Assembly: GCA_977006965.1 (NCBI GenBank)
Contig: OZ345361.1
Location: 1,054,001 to 1,118,000, forward strand
Length of the DNA: 64,000 bases
DNA from: Phymatolithon calcareum
Taxonomy: Eukaryota; Rhodophyta; Florideophyceae; Hapalidiales
Reading direction: 5' to 3'
How positions within the stretch are numbered: position 1 is the first letter of the stretch; each line of letters begins with the position of its first letter. The translations under genes were made by a program, and so were the position numbers. The notes under the pieces are model-generated. The model saw only the letters and a list, made by a program, of their open reading frames with translations. It searched no databases and was not told the origin of the DNA. This document shows, piece after piece, positions 42,116 through 53,178 of the stretch.

Positions 42116-43738
42116 TCAACCGACGGACGTCGCAGTTCGAAACTGTCCGAGCCCCGTGACTTCGTGTACACGGGAATGGCACGCCTGCACCCGCCACATG
42201 CCACCTTGTTTTTCGAGCTCAAGAAACATATCTGAAGCAACCGCGAGATGAATCCGGTCTTGCGACATGACCGCTGCAAGCTGCTGCGTAAAATCTGGTC
42301 GGGATTCTTTGTTCATTTGGACACCCTCCTCGTCCTGAGCAAGATTTCGGAAAAGGCGATTACGAGACTTGGATGATACCTTCACGTCGCCATATACAAT
42401 CTGTGATAAAATCCATTTCGTGCCTGACTCTGCAAACAGGCCCATGTTCATAGCGTTTAGAATTAGTCGATTTGATTCATATCCGCCATTGGCTGGGTTC
42501 GGGACATCTGCAAGCTGGTAGAACGGGTTATTTGCAACGACCCAAGCCATTGTCTTCAGCATATAGGCCTTGTCAATCTTCAACAGCGTCATCGTCTCCC
42601 CGCTTACACGAAGAACTGCTGGCTTCCCATGAAATAACGTTATGCACGTTGTTTTGCCGGTCAATCTTGCTTGGACGCCTACGTTCCGAGAGCTGAGATT
42701 TCGGGATGAACATTTGACCGGTGCCCTGTACTCCTGTTCTCCGATAAAAACATATTCAGATCCCCTATGCTCTGCTGGTACTGAATGCAGCGGGGACCAT
42801 TCGTCATCCTCTAGAAGTTTCTCCAAGTCTTTTTGAAGCTCTCGGTATCCATCTGTTTCTAGTAAATCGTCAAGGCCACAGTCGTCATTGTATGCCAACA
42901 TGCTGACTCTGTTATAGAGCAATCCACCTCGAGGCTTCGATGTTAGGGTTTCCAGCTCAAAGAACGCCCTAAGATATAGTGCTTCATCGTAGTCGACCAA
43001 CTGGCGCTTTTCCCATGACTCCAACATGCGCCTGAAGCGGAGGCAAGTCGTGTAGAACTCTGGAGTTGCCACTTCACCCACGATGCGAGGGGCAGTTCTT
43101 ACAAACAGAAACAGAAAGAAAAACCTTTCGTAGTCAAGTTGAAGGCCGCTTGCAATGTCAACGGCTTTAACATCGGTTCGAAGCTCATCAATAAAACTGA
43201 GCGGAAGAAGTTGTGATGCATATGTTAGCGAGAAGAAGAGATAAGCATCTCGATCGGCTTGAACCTCTATCTGGCGGGAGAGAATGATATTGTAGGCGAC
43301 ATTGTGAATAATTTCGTCGCTCTTAAAGGCGGAGTAATCGACTTCGGTGAGATCGGAGAAGGTAACCTTGGCACCAGTAACATCTGCAGGCCATCTGAGA
43401 CCGTCCGAGGACAGAACATGACCTGTTTTGTTGTCCACTCGCTCGTAGCAGAGTGTGAGGCTCTTCAACATGCCGTTGTGAACATGGTTGACTTGGCGAG
43501 CAAGTTCTACCGGCAAGAACCACATACGGTGTTCTCCGCCATTTGTTGCCCGGATGTAGCTGGGGCGTGCTCCAGAACAAATATTGTTCTTAATGGAGAC
43601 CACCTCGTAGCCTTCCAGGTCCTCAGCATAGGACGCGGCGTAGTCGCGCCAATTGGACACATCGGTGAAGCGCTGTCGAGTTCTCGACATTGACGGCTCA
43701 GGGGATTGTTCATCAAGCAATTCAACGACATCTGCCAT
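42116..43738 (-). CDS. unrecognised 540-aa protein
   Basis: A single open frame starts at ATG 43738 (MADVVELLDEQSPEP). I recognise no domain. Its composition is that of an ordinary globular protein: mixed charge, no signal peptide, and a few hydrophobic stretches (for example FFFLFLFVRTAP near residue 200) that are too short or isolated to call membrane spans. The length without stops, the balanced codon use and the Met start support a real gene. The downstream region is gene-free. It could belong to a large mobile element, but no such context is visible. Confidence 0.6.
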   Translation of the reverse strand: MADVVELLDEQSPEPSMSRTRQRFTDVSNWRDYAASYAEDLEGYEVVSIKNNICSGARPSYIRATNGGEHRMWFLPVELARQVNHVHNGMLKSLTLCYERVDNKTGHVLSSDGLRWPADVTGAKVTFSDLTEVDYSAFKSDEIIHNVAYNIILSRQIEVQADRDAYLFFSLTYASQLLPLSFIDELRTDVKAVDIASGLQLDYERFFFLFLFVRTAPRIVGEVATPEFYTTCLRFRRMLESWEKRQLVDYDEALYLRAFFELETLTSKPRGGLLYNRVSMLAYNDDCGLDDLLETDGYRELQKDLEKLLEDDEWSPLHSVPAEHRGSEYVFIGEQEYRAPVKCSSRNLSSRNVGVQARLTGKTTCITLFHGKPAVLRVSGETMTLLKIDKAYMLKTMAWVVANNPFYQLADVPNPANGGYESNRLILNAMNMGLFAESGTKWILSQIVYGDVKVSSKSRNRLFRNLAQDEEGVQMNKESRPDFTQQLAAVMSQDRIHLAVASDMFLELEKQGGMWRVQACHSRVHEVTGLGQFRTATSVG

Positions 43739-43974
43739 GGATTCAAGACGTATCCTGGTCGACGAAGTTAACGACGGGGATGTATCGGGGTTTTGACGAA
43801 GGCTCCCGGAAAAAGCAAGGACGTAATATGTAGTACGGCAGCCGCACCGACAGGAGTAAGGACCCTTTGACAACACTTAGTAGATGTGTGAGGGGTAGGT
43901 ACTGTACATTCCAACAGGTACTGTGCATATGACACCCGCGGGTGATGCAGTCAGCACAAAAATTTCTGTATTAA

Positions 43975-45483
43975 GCCTCCACCGGTTGAAACTTGAAACC
44001 AACGCCAAGACTCTGAATGGAGATATACATTACAGTTTTAAGCTTGCTCTCACGTCATGGCCCGAAGGGAAGTGCATGACCTCATTTCCCTCGTTTCTCC
44101 AACTGTTCTGTAATGGACAGTACGTCCCGACAAGCCCTCGACAAGAAACTAAGGGCCGTTCTTAAGGACCTACTTCCCCATCTTTGAAGCGCCCTCACTG
44201 GCCAAAACAATGCTCATAAACTGGATAAAAATTTTAATTATGTCGTTTGCACCGACGGGACTGTATCCAGTTTCAAGAAAATGTGTAGAAACAAGTGAAA
44301 TATTTTCAAATATGAAGTCTGCAAAAGTATCCAATATTCGGCTCTAATCAATCATTACAGAGAAATGCTTACTGTGTTTCATTCGAACAGTTTCAGCTTC
44401 TCGTCGGGGCGCAACGTGAATTTTAGTATATTTTTCGCCTGTTCCTTTGCCGATTTTAAAAAACTTTCGGTCTCGCGGCGCGAACTTGTTTGCCACCTAG
44501 ACGTTCGATTTTACCAAATTTGCAGTATTCCTGCGGTAGTTTACGACCATTCGAAACTTTTGACGGAGGCAATAAGAAATTCATAGAGTCCTTTTGGAGA
44601 TAATTGTCCATCTTCGTAGGCGATTCTTTTTCCAGATCAGAATTACGAAAAGTGCTCTACACTCCTTATTTCATCCCCTTTCTTTGTTTTTTTTTGATTT
44701 TTGGATAACCTACATTCTTGGATTTCTATAATAGTTTTCGAAATGCGAAGAACGGATCAGGAAGTGGTCTTAAACTGCGCGTTTAAGGAGCTGTCCCGAT
44801 TTTCGAAGGAACCCTCTGCTGAGAATTTCTGGAAAAAGTTTCCACGGCGCGAGGACTTTTTTTTTGCTTAGCCAGTTATGTACTGCCATAACAGAATGTG
44901 TCCAATGAGCTTCTCGGATTGCCAAGCTCATAAAAATTAAAAGTGAAAATCTAAGATGGGGATGTAGGTCCTTAACGCGTGTATGTTCGGCATGTTTGTT
45001 CAATTCTCGCGTGCTTACTGGATAGTAGATCCAGTATCATATTGCTTCAGTGTCACGCCTTAAAAAGCTCTGAACATGCGTATGCATGTTCGCGCATGTT
45101 CGAAGGCGTACTGTACAACGAAAGTGGAGGATCCGGCATGTTGGAAGCAATGAAACGCTAGGAGGAAAATCATTGGACGACACACCGCCTTTGTAATAGT
45201 TCAATTGCGCCCGAAAATTGGTTTTCGTACTCGCCTTATACATACGTGTCGCTGTTTCTGTATACAGAAACAGCGACACATATGTTAACACACATCATGC
45301 AGAGAGCGCATGTTCGAGTGACACTTGTAACAAAACGCGTTACACTGCTTCCAACATGCAGAACATTCATACACGCGTTAAGAACGGCCCTAATTTTCGA
45401 AAATGTTTGAGAATGCTCAAAACTGTAATGTATACCTCCATTCAGATTCTTGGCATTGGTTTCAAGTTTCAACCGGTGGAGGC
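43975..45483. mobile_element. 1.5-kb inverted-repeat element in a divergent spacer
   Basis: The ends 43975-44050 and 45410-45483 are inverted repeats of about 74-76 bp (GCCTCCACCGGTTGAAACTT..GAATGGAG..TATACATTACAGTTTT) with only a few differences. An inner pair, AGGGCCGTTCTTAA and its complement (near 44153 and 45379), extends the symmetry. The interior is AT-rich without a coding frame and contains a long palindrome at 45241. No target duplication was recognised. It is probably a non-autonomous DNA transposon. Confidence 0.65.
45241..45284. repeat. 44-bp palindrome
   Basis: The central 34 bp (45246-45279, GTGTCGCTGTTTCTGTA and complement) are perfectly palindromic, and the outer five bases pair with one mismatch. 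There is no loop, so it can extrude as a cruciform. It lies inside the inverted-repeat element. Confidence 0.85.
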
Positions 45484-45655
45484 GCACTGCCATGAATCGA
45501 CTCGGAACTACTGTATGATACATGGCAGACACACCAAGAATCCTGTTTTGCTAGAAACACTCTCTTGTTTATTTTCTTTTTGAGCATGCACAATTTTAAA
45601 CCTGCACTCTGCTGACAACACTCGCTCATACGCTGTAAAGCTTCTGTTTCGGACA

Positions 45656-46459
45656 ATGGCGGCGGCAATAGAGGCCCGCGATGACGAGCTCCCACCTGCA
45701 TCAGAAGCGCAGCTGGCCGTCTGGCGGGCGGAGCAGGTGCGAATAGCTTCACTTGTCACATCTACCGATGTGTTCGACTGGAAAATCGACGACGAGACGC
45801 CTCTTTTCGTTGCCGGAACAGACATCTCCTTCTCCACAACAAGCACGACAAAGGCGGTCGCGACAGTCGCCGTGGTGCTTCTATGCCACAACGAAACGCG
45901 TACGGTGTTCTCAATGTCGCGCCATGTGAACGTCACGACGCCGTACGCGCCCTCCTACTTAGCGTTCCGCGAGGCACCGATTGTAGAAGACTTGTTCCGT
46001 GCGATTCCTGCATGCGTTCGCTCACAAATACATGCTCTCCTCGTTGACGGGAACGGCATTTTGCACGTGCGCGGCGCAGGTCTCGCTTGCCAACTTGGTG
46101 TTGCACTCGACCTCCCCACTGTAGGAGTCAGTAAAACGCTCTACTGTACGGACGGCCTCGATGAGCGTGTCGTGCGTGATGCAGTCGCTAACGTCGGGGA
46201 GGCCGATCTCGTCGGGGTGAGCGGGCGTGTGTGGGGACGCGCTATTCTCACTGGAAACGCAACGGCAAAGCCAATTTTCATTAGCATCGGACACCGCTTC
46301 TGTAGTGACAGCGCTGTCCGTCTCGTGCGAGCGCTATGCAAGTACAGAGTGCCAGAGCCGATCCGTGTCGCTGATTTACATTCTAGGGAAGCATTGAGAA
46401 CAGGAAAACTTGTTGAAGTTTGGGACGAGAGTGTTTTCGGAAAGCAACAGGAACTTTAA
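45656..46459 (+). CDS. ENDOV: endonuclease V
   Basis: This encodes 267 aa from ATG 45656. The characteristic motifs are in order: the metal-binding Asp in VAGTDISFS; TPYAPSYLAFREAP, with the PYxP wedge and catalytic Glu; VDGNGILHVRGAGLA, with the second Asp; GVSKTL; PIFISIGHR; and the C-terminal YRVPEPIRVADLHSRE. The enzyme cuts one base 3' of deoxyinosine in DNA; the human enzyme acts mainly on inosine in RNA. The length is close to the eukaryotic norm. It is convergent with the TACC gene, with only 30 bp between stop codons. Confidence 0.93.
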   Translation: MAAAIEARDDELPPASEAQLAVWRAEQVRIASLVTSTDVFDWKIDDETPLFVAGTDISFSTTSTTKAVATVAVVLLCHNETRTVFSMSRHVNVTTPYAPSYLAFREAPIVEDLFRAIPACVRSQIHALLVDGNGILHVRGAGLACQLGVALDLPTVGVSKTLYCTDGLDERVVRDAVANVGEADLVGVSGRVWGRAILTGNATAKPIFISIGHRFCSDSAVRLVRALCKYRVPEPIRVADLHSREALRTGKLVEVWDESVFGKQQEL

Positions 46460-46489
46460 GCTGGAGTGAGTACAAAATGGGTTCTACGA

Positions 46490-49400
46490 CTAGGACTTAC
46501 CTGGGGGAGAAGTCTTTCCCTTCTCAAGGTTTGATAGAAGCTCTTCGCATATGCTGTTCAATTCCTCACATTCCTTATCCTTGGCTTCCAGTTGTTTTTC
46601 GAGTTTGCGCATTTTCGACATCTGGTCGTACGCATTAGCCTTCAAACCACGTGCCTCAAGTTCCAGCGACGCAACCCTAAGAACGGCGTCAGCAGACTTG
46701 GACTCAGACTCTCGCAGACGGTCGAAGTCATCCTGCAATCTTGCCAGCGCGAGTCGAGAACTGTCAGCTTCCTCGCGTAGCGTATTCCGCTCCGCTGTAG
46801 TATCCTTCAACGACGCCCGGGCAACCTGGAGTGCTGCCTGCAACGAGGCTTTTGCGTCCTGTGCTTCATGAAGCAGTGCTTCAGTGGCCGAAAGCTTGGC
46901 AGCGGTTTCCGCACATGCAGCCTTCTGCTGCTCAAGGTCCCTGTTGGCAAGTTTGAGCTCCGAAAGAGCCTTGTTCGCGCGAGCGTCGCGGTCAAGGAAA
47001 GAGGTACGGAATTGCGACACATTCTCGAATGCCTTGGCTAACTTCTTCTCAGTATTAACCTTAAGGTCGTTGCTCCATTTTTGCAACTCCAAAAGGCTTT
47101 GCCGCAATTCGTGGTTCTGCTCCACGACACGACTCTCCTTGCTCTCCATCACAGCAATCGCCTCCTTTGCCTCTGCATATCTCTCCTTTAACTTCGTAAA
47201 GGCTTGCGTAGTCTCAAACAACTCTGTCTTAAGGCGGCTCACTTCCACATCTAGCATAGCATGAATTGGTCCGCGCTGAGAGTTTCGCTTATCGGTCGCC
47301 ATTTTGGACATCGTAGCTTCATACTGGGCAAGAACAGCGTGTAACTCTTCCTTTTCCTTGCGCTCAGCAGCCAATTGCTTTTCAATGCTCTCTTGTCCAG
47401 CTCTTGCTTTCTCCTGCTCAGCCTTGAATTCCTGCTCTGCGACCAGAACGGCAACTCGTTTCGCTTCCTCAAGGTCGTCCGCTGTATACCTCTTCACCAT
47501 TCGCAGAGCATTGGGGCTGAGTCTTCTTGCGCTTGAAAGGCGCTTGTTCCGCAATACTGAGCGAGGAGACACAGCCTTGGGTGTCGAGCTGTGAATACTG
47601 CTGTCACCCGTCGAGGAAACATCCTTGTTCGGCCTGAGGAAAGAAGCAAGTCTAGGCATCGCGGAGCTCGAGTCCATACCGGCGATAGGTGGTTTGGAAA
47701 CAGGCAGAGGTGTTTTAGGTGACAGCGGAGCTTTTTCTTTCGGTGGCTCTTGTGCAAGTGCCGGAAGGGACTCTTCATCAGGTACGGATGAGGGAGAATT
47801 TTGGGAATCTGTTCCTGAAGTTCCCGTGCACCGGTCAGACTCTATCGATCCATCTGCATTATCTACTGTGGATCCAGGAAGAATACCTTGCTTCACAGGA
47901 GTCGAATCGACAGTAGGCAGTTGGTCTGTCGTTTCTGTTTTCCCTGCGGAATCTGTGTTCACCATGCCTTCCGCCGTTTCCACAACAAGGCCAAGGCGTT
48001 GTTCAAGCTTCACATTTGCTGCTTCGCCAAATGTATCGAGTGACTTGCCCGACTTTTCAGTAGACAGGGCGACTGAAAGGTGTTCAGTCAGTGCTGGCTC
48101 TGGATAGCTTTTCATGACAATAGTATATGCACTAGAAAGCATGCGCTTGATATCCTCTTCATGGTTTGCAGAGGCCAGCTCTGCTTCCAATAGCTCTAGT
48201 AAGCGTGCAGGATTATCAGCAGTCTTCAACTTCGAGCTCAGAGATTGCTCGTCCGCCAAGAGCACGGAGAGCGTCAAGACAGCGTCCTTGGCCGTGAGGG
48301 AATGGCCACATGCCAGATCTAAAACTTCATCGAATAAACGCTCTGGAATCTTAGTGTTCTTCGATACACCAGAGGAGATCAAGGTTTCGATGAGAGTGAG
48401 GGTGCTTCTGATTACATTGGGGCGACTCTCCCCGAGATGAGAAACCAGAGCAAGTGTTAGACGTTCGGACACAGCTAGAATCTTCTGCACGGCTTCCATT
48501 GTGACCGACTGCCGCAGAAAGTGTGATATCGCGTTCAAGGAATTGCAGCGGTCCTGCCACCTATGCACAGCGCCACCGTCCATTACAACTGTGAGATTTT
48601 CAGCGAGGATATCTTGCTGCACCATGGGTGTCTCACTGATGTTCATTGGGGACGGTTCGTCTGTGACGACAGAATCGTTCACTGGTGCTTCAGAGCCTTC
48701 GGCGCTGCTGACCTGTGAACCAGTGTTCGCTTTGTCTCGAACAGCAGGAGTAAAATCCATAGGGACACCTCGTGCACTTAAGGTGTTTGCAGATGCAGCG
48801 TTGGTCTCTGATTCTTTCGAGTTGATATCTTGAATTTTGAGAGAAGGGACAGGAGATTTGGCCGACGTGTTCACAGGGTCATTGAAAGAAACCTTGCTGG
48901 GTGTCTTTGACTGCGACACTTCATCGTTCTCCGAGACGGCTGTCTGCGGGATCTCAGCTGCGCGCGGAGTGAATGAGCCTGATGTAAACGAAAGGCGTTT
49001 TTGAGGCATGATGGTAGGGACTGGCGGGTTGTTCTCTTCAAAAGGTGCGTCCTTCACAGAAGCCGTCACCTCGGCAGGGGTTCTCTTCCGAGCGATGACA
49101 TTGGGAGACACATCCGAAAGCGGAGTGGACTTCGGTTCTGCTGCATCCTTAGTATTCTTTGGTTGACGCGGTGTAAATCCGCCGAAGGGGTTCCTGCGCT
49201 GGTTCTCCTTATTTTCTGCCTCCTCTTCCTCAAACGAAAGCCGAGCTGGGGCGATAGTGCCTGCTGGTGCACCAGCTGTGCGTGAGCGTGGCGGGGATTC
49301 GTCGATATGCACTCTGCGCAAACGCGAGGCCAGGGCGGTGAGTTCTCCTCGGTTGGGCATCTGATGTGTGCGGGAGGGGCCGCGGAGCTGCTTCGTTAGC

Positions 49401-49498
49401 GGGGATGGGAGAACGTTGACCCCCTTGAACTCTGGGAGTTGCTTGTTTTGTTTTGGGCGGAAGGAGACTTCGTCGTCCGGGGAGTCTGAGATTCGCAT
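46490..49498 (-). CDS. TACC-domain coiled-coil protein with a HEAT/TOG-like middle region
   Basis: This encodes 1002 aa from ATG 49498. The N-terminal ~300 residues are disordered, with many SP/TP sites and a KEN-box-like ENKEN near residue 93. Residues ~310-480 form a run of amphipathic helices (WQDRCNSLNAISHFL, LVSHLGESRPNVIRSTLTLI) resembling HEAT/TOG arrays such as those of CLASP. A second disordered stretch follows. From about 680 to the end there is a continuous coiled coil with features of the TACC domain (FTKLKERYAEAKEAI; NDLKVNTEKKLAKAFENVSQF; and ELNSICEELLSNLEK at the end). TACC proteins bind XMAP215/ch-TOG and act at spindle microtubules. Confidence 0.8.
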   Translation of the reverse strand: MRISDSPDDEVSFRPKQNKQLPEFKGVNVLPSPLTKQLRGPSRTHQMPNRGELTALASRLRRVHIDESPPRSRTAGAPAGTIAPARLSFEEEEAENKENQRRNPFGGFTPRQPKNTKDAAEPKSTPLSDVSPNVIARKRTPAEVTASVKDAPFEENNPPVPTIMPQKRLSFTSGSFTPRAAEIPQTAVSENDEVSQSKTPSKVSFNDPVNTSAKSPVPSLKIQDINSKESETNAASANTLSARGVPMDFTPAVRDKANTGSQVSSAEGSEAPVNDSVVTDEPSPMNISETPMVQQDILAENLTVVMDGGAVHRWQDRCNSLNAISHFLRQSVTMEAVQKILAVSERLTLALVSHLGESRPNVIRSTLTLIETLISSGVSKNTKIPERLFDEVLDLACGHSLTAKDAVLTLSVLLADEQSLSSKLKTADNPARLLELLEAELASANHEEDIKRMLSSAYTIVMKSYPEPALTEHLSVALSTEKSGKSLDTFGEAANVKLEQRLGLVVETAEGMVNTDSAGKTETTDQLPTVDSTPVKQGILPGSTVDNADGSIESDRCTGTSGTDSQNSPSSVPDEESLPALAQEPPKEKAPLSPKTPLPVSKPPIAGMDSSSAMPRLASFLRPNKDVSSTGDSSIHSSTPKAVSPRSVLRNKRLSSARRLSPNALRMVKRYTADDLEEAKRVAVLVAEQEFKAEQEKARAGQESIEKQLAAERKEKEELHAVLAQYEATMSKMATDKRNSQRGPIHAMLDVEVSRLKTELFETTQAFTKLKERYAEAKEAIAVMESKESRVVEQNHELRQSLLELQKWSNDLKVNTEKKLAKAFENVSQFRTSFLDRDARANKALSELKLANRDLEQQKAACAETAAKLSATEALLHEAQDAKASLQAALQVARASLKDTTAERNTLREEADSSRLALARLQDDFDRLRESESKSADAVLRVASLELEARGLKANAYDQMSKMRKLEKQLEAKDKECEELNSICEELLSNLEKGKTSPPGKS

Positions 49499-52400
49499 GG
49501 CGGGGCGGCGATGCAAACAAAAGTGTTTTCGGAAAGTTGGTGCTCGGAATTGGGGTCGACAACAGAGTCCGTTTTGGATATGCTCGGCCCTTTTCTGGTT
49601 GATGCGTTGATACTGTACAGAGTGGTGAGTTGGATTTTAAGAGAGGTTGAAATTTCATTCAAAAAAATGGATTTTTTTGAATTCAAATTTTGGGGTGAGG
49701 ACTTAGATGAAGTTCTTCCGACCAATCATGAACGTATGGCTCTACTGAACCTTTTTTGAAAGGTACAGTAGTGCAATTTTGAAAAAGCAACTAGCCGTTG
49801 TAGAGAAAACCCGGATCTTGAAGAACCGTTCTTGAGAACGTGGGTATTCGATGGCAGGTTGGTTCCCGACTTCTTACCGCCTTGTTTGCGGACTGTCCTT
49901 TATCCATGGTTCCTCTGATGAAGATTTATTTAAGATGCACATAAATCCGAATTGAGATTAAATTCGAAAAAAAGCAAGCTTGCAACAAGTACAGGGTCGA
50001 AAATGGAAAGAGGTTCCTATCACAGTACACGAAGTCTGTGGGTCATATAGTAATTAGAAATTGTTTTCCGCATGTAAACCCCTTCTTGCTCGGAGTGAAA
50101 AAGTCCAAATCTATGCTGATTCCGTAAAAAGAATCTAATCTGATTACATTACTTTCCATTCTGCGAATACCGATTTTCGAGTGCACTTTAATCTGTCTTG
50201 CCAACGTTTCGATCCTTTCGTGGAGGATGTTTCCGAGCGACTACATAGAATAAAATCCAAAAGCAGTGTGCCGAGAGAGTCTTGTCTCGAGAGAAGAGCA
50301 GTGATTCTTATTTTTCGTAAATAAGTCTGAGTTCGATATCTCAATGAGCTGGCCATCTACGAGAGGGCCCTTTTGGAGGAGAAATTGAAGTGAAGAATTA
50401 CAATTGGAGGCAGTTGCGTCAAGTCTGGGCATTTCCTCGGGGCAATAGCTGCGAAGGATGCCAAGATTACGGAAGACAATGAACAGGATTTTTGACTATT
50501 CCCAAGTGAGCGTTCTTGGAGGCCTTAACATGCTGGAGGGACCGTAATGATACAAGAATAACGTCTCCAAAGGCTGGATCTAGGTCGAAATGGAAGGTAG
50601 GAAAACCAGCAACACGATACTTTGAACGGGTACTGAATGATACTTTTTCGTCGACGAGGAGTGTAGTGGGGTGTCCGCCGTTAACTGCCGTGATTCGCGG
50701 AAAACATTTTCCGCATTTATCCAGACATGGCGAACCTAGCATTAAGTTGCTCTTCATCATATTAAATGGGATGAGTGCACCTTGGGCCACTGTGGGTGTC
50801 TTTGGCTTACCATGTCGCTGGGCTGACTTGAGCTTCAGGTGGACCGAGATGGTGGCCGCTTCAACTTGTCTTATTCCAATTCATTGGGCACTGCCTGTTA
50901 TTGTCAAGTACGCGATCTACACACGCTATTTTAGATATTCTCTTTGGTATGCTTGAGCAAATTATCTCCAAGGCAGCTCCCTCTGCATTTGGAAATCGAG
51001 GAGCATCAGACATACGGGTACATGGCTACTTACAAGATGGACTGCGTACTTTTGAAATCCAAAATTATGTCCTTTTCTATTTCTGAGGAAGAACGTGGTG
51101 GAAACATAATTCCCTAAACTTGAAGCGCTGAACAATTTCGCTCAAATGGTTTTCCATAGATTTTTATACGTATTCCAAGTCATTGCATCTGCTTTTTTCA
51201 ATTTTGTAGTTGTTGACATCAACAGAGCGTTTGCACTAGTCAGGAAAGTATAATTGTCAGTTGCAAGCCGTTCGTCGCCAACAGCAACAACCCTGCAAAG
51301 CTTACACAACTTCCACGTTTTTCGGCAACCGTTATCTCGCGGCACGAGCCAGCTCCAAAATTATCAGCAGATTTCTTGTGGGACAAGACGAGGGACATTG
51401 AGCGAGACTTGATTCAACTTAAAAAACAAATCTGGCCATCGAGTTAGCTGCAGCTGTTACATGCGTTAGCATTTTAAACCGAAAATGTCAAAATGTACTC
51501 CAAGCGCATCGCAGTTGCCAGGACCCCTACTAGGTTTGTTTCGAATTCCGTTTTCGACAGCGTCACAATTATTTTCTGTGTAGAAAATGATGGACCTTTA
51601 CAAAGCCATGTACATATTTGTCACACAGTCATTTGGTTTCATCGATAGCTATCGGGAAGATCCCCCTCCAACGTGTATAGAGCTGGGCAATTGCAATCAA
51701 TCCTGGAGTTAAGGTGGTGAATGGTGTAGGGTGAACCGTGGCTGCAATCGTCATGCAGGATGGAAGACCTAAATATGTAAAGGGAGAGGTGGCAGGGGAA
51801 CAGGCTCGCACTGAAAGCGTAGGTTGATTCGCCGGGCGGACCGAGTTGAGGGATCGTGTTGCAAGAGGCCGGAAAGACGGAGACTTGGGATCTCTTCGTA
51901 ATTAAACGAGAAGATCATCCAATTGGAACATATTGTTGCTCTTGTTGCACAATCAATAATTTGTGGGCAACTTGCCAAACGTGTCGACAGAAGTCGTCCA
52001 CAATGTGTGGATTGTGATGAGAATATTGTCCAAAACGACTCGTGTTTCGGAATGAATACAACTAAGAATCGCTTCATTAAATGGAGAAAACAAGCTAAGG
52101 GCGCGTGCACTTGCGCAAGGCGTCAGGGAACACGCTGGGACGTTCTGCCGGATCTTGCAGAGCGTTTCTAGCTGCGACGTTCGCAAAGCGTAGGGAGTGA
52201 GTATTTTAATGTACTTGCAGTCCATCTTGCGCTACCTCAGCGAGTGCGTAATCATGGGCCAAATGGCATCTTTACGAAACTAGAATGGGAAGTGGTTGAA
52301 TCTTTTTCATCCCGATCGAACATAGCGAATAATTTTTATAGCGAATATCTAATTATTATTTGACATGCATGTTGCGTGTGAAATCAAGACAAGTTGAAAT

Positions 52401-53178
52401 TCTGTTCCGCCACGCTGATGACATTGTTTTCGTCCTCCAGATTCAGGTAAAGTTGCATTCCGGACAAATGGCGGAAAACCTTGCGCCAGACACGCGTTAC
52501 AACCGACACTATTCTTAAAAGCTAGCGCACGTACAGTAAGCAACACTTCCTTATTTCTTTCTACAATTTATGGCGCGGCTGCATTCTTCAGTAGCCTTGG
52601 GCTGGCAAGTTGCCACAAAAACCTCCTCTCAACTCATACCGTACACCGGCAAATATGCGCCAGCCACTGCACCCTTATTCATATTTTTGCGGCTCCCGTT
52701 CTCTGTTGGCGAGATGGAGAGCCGGGAATGCATTCTGTACAGGGTCCGCAATCCGCGCATCCTGCCTCCTTGTACCTTCGCCGTCGGGCAAGCGTTTTTG
52801 GGCTTCTCCGCACGACAGCCAAAACCTATGAATCCTATTTCCAGTCACCTTGCTGTGCAAACAAGCGTAAATTACCGCATGTCGTATGGTACAAATTGGA
52901 GGTCGAGAAACAATCAAACGGTCTCCCTATTCCGCCGTCCCATGGGCTGAAACACACATATTTTTTCCCCAGTCTTCTTGAGATTATATCTCATGCTATG
53001 ATAAATGCACAACGTTCCTCTGGCTCTCGAGACAGTGGATGATGTTGTCATATCCTGTGGGTTCCATTGCACAATCCGGGCCACAGCACCACGAGCGCCG
53101 GCCGTTTGCAGACCGCCTCGTCACACACTAGTTCACCGATTAGATTGACTTGCGCAATCGGCAACACATTTGGATTCA
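49499..53178. other. 3.7-kb gene-poor stretch
   Basis: Several frames of 100-146 codons occur (for example 50516-50956 plus and 50467-50790 minus), but they overlap each other and carry no recognisable domain. The 3' part (52570-53042 plus) holds overlapping frames without motifs. A degenerate gene or unclassified transposon may lie here; I cannot support one. Confidence 0.4.

Noticed and set aside
50467-50956. gene in the 49.5-53.2 kb gap
   Set aside because: Overlapping frames on both strands are open, none has a domain, and no splice-consistent extension was found.
52570-53042. overlapping plus-strand frames just before DPH6 as an upstream exon
   Set aside because: DPH6 begins with a complete PP-loop domain at its own ATG and needs no upstream exon.
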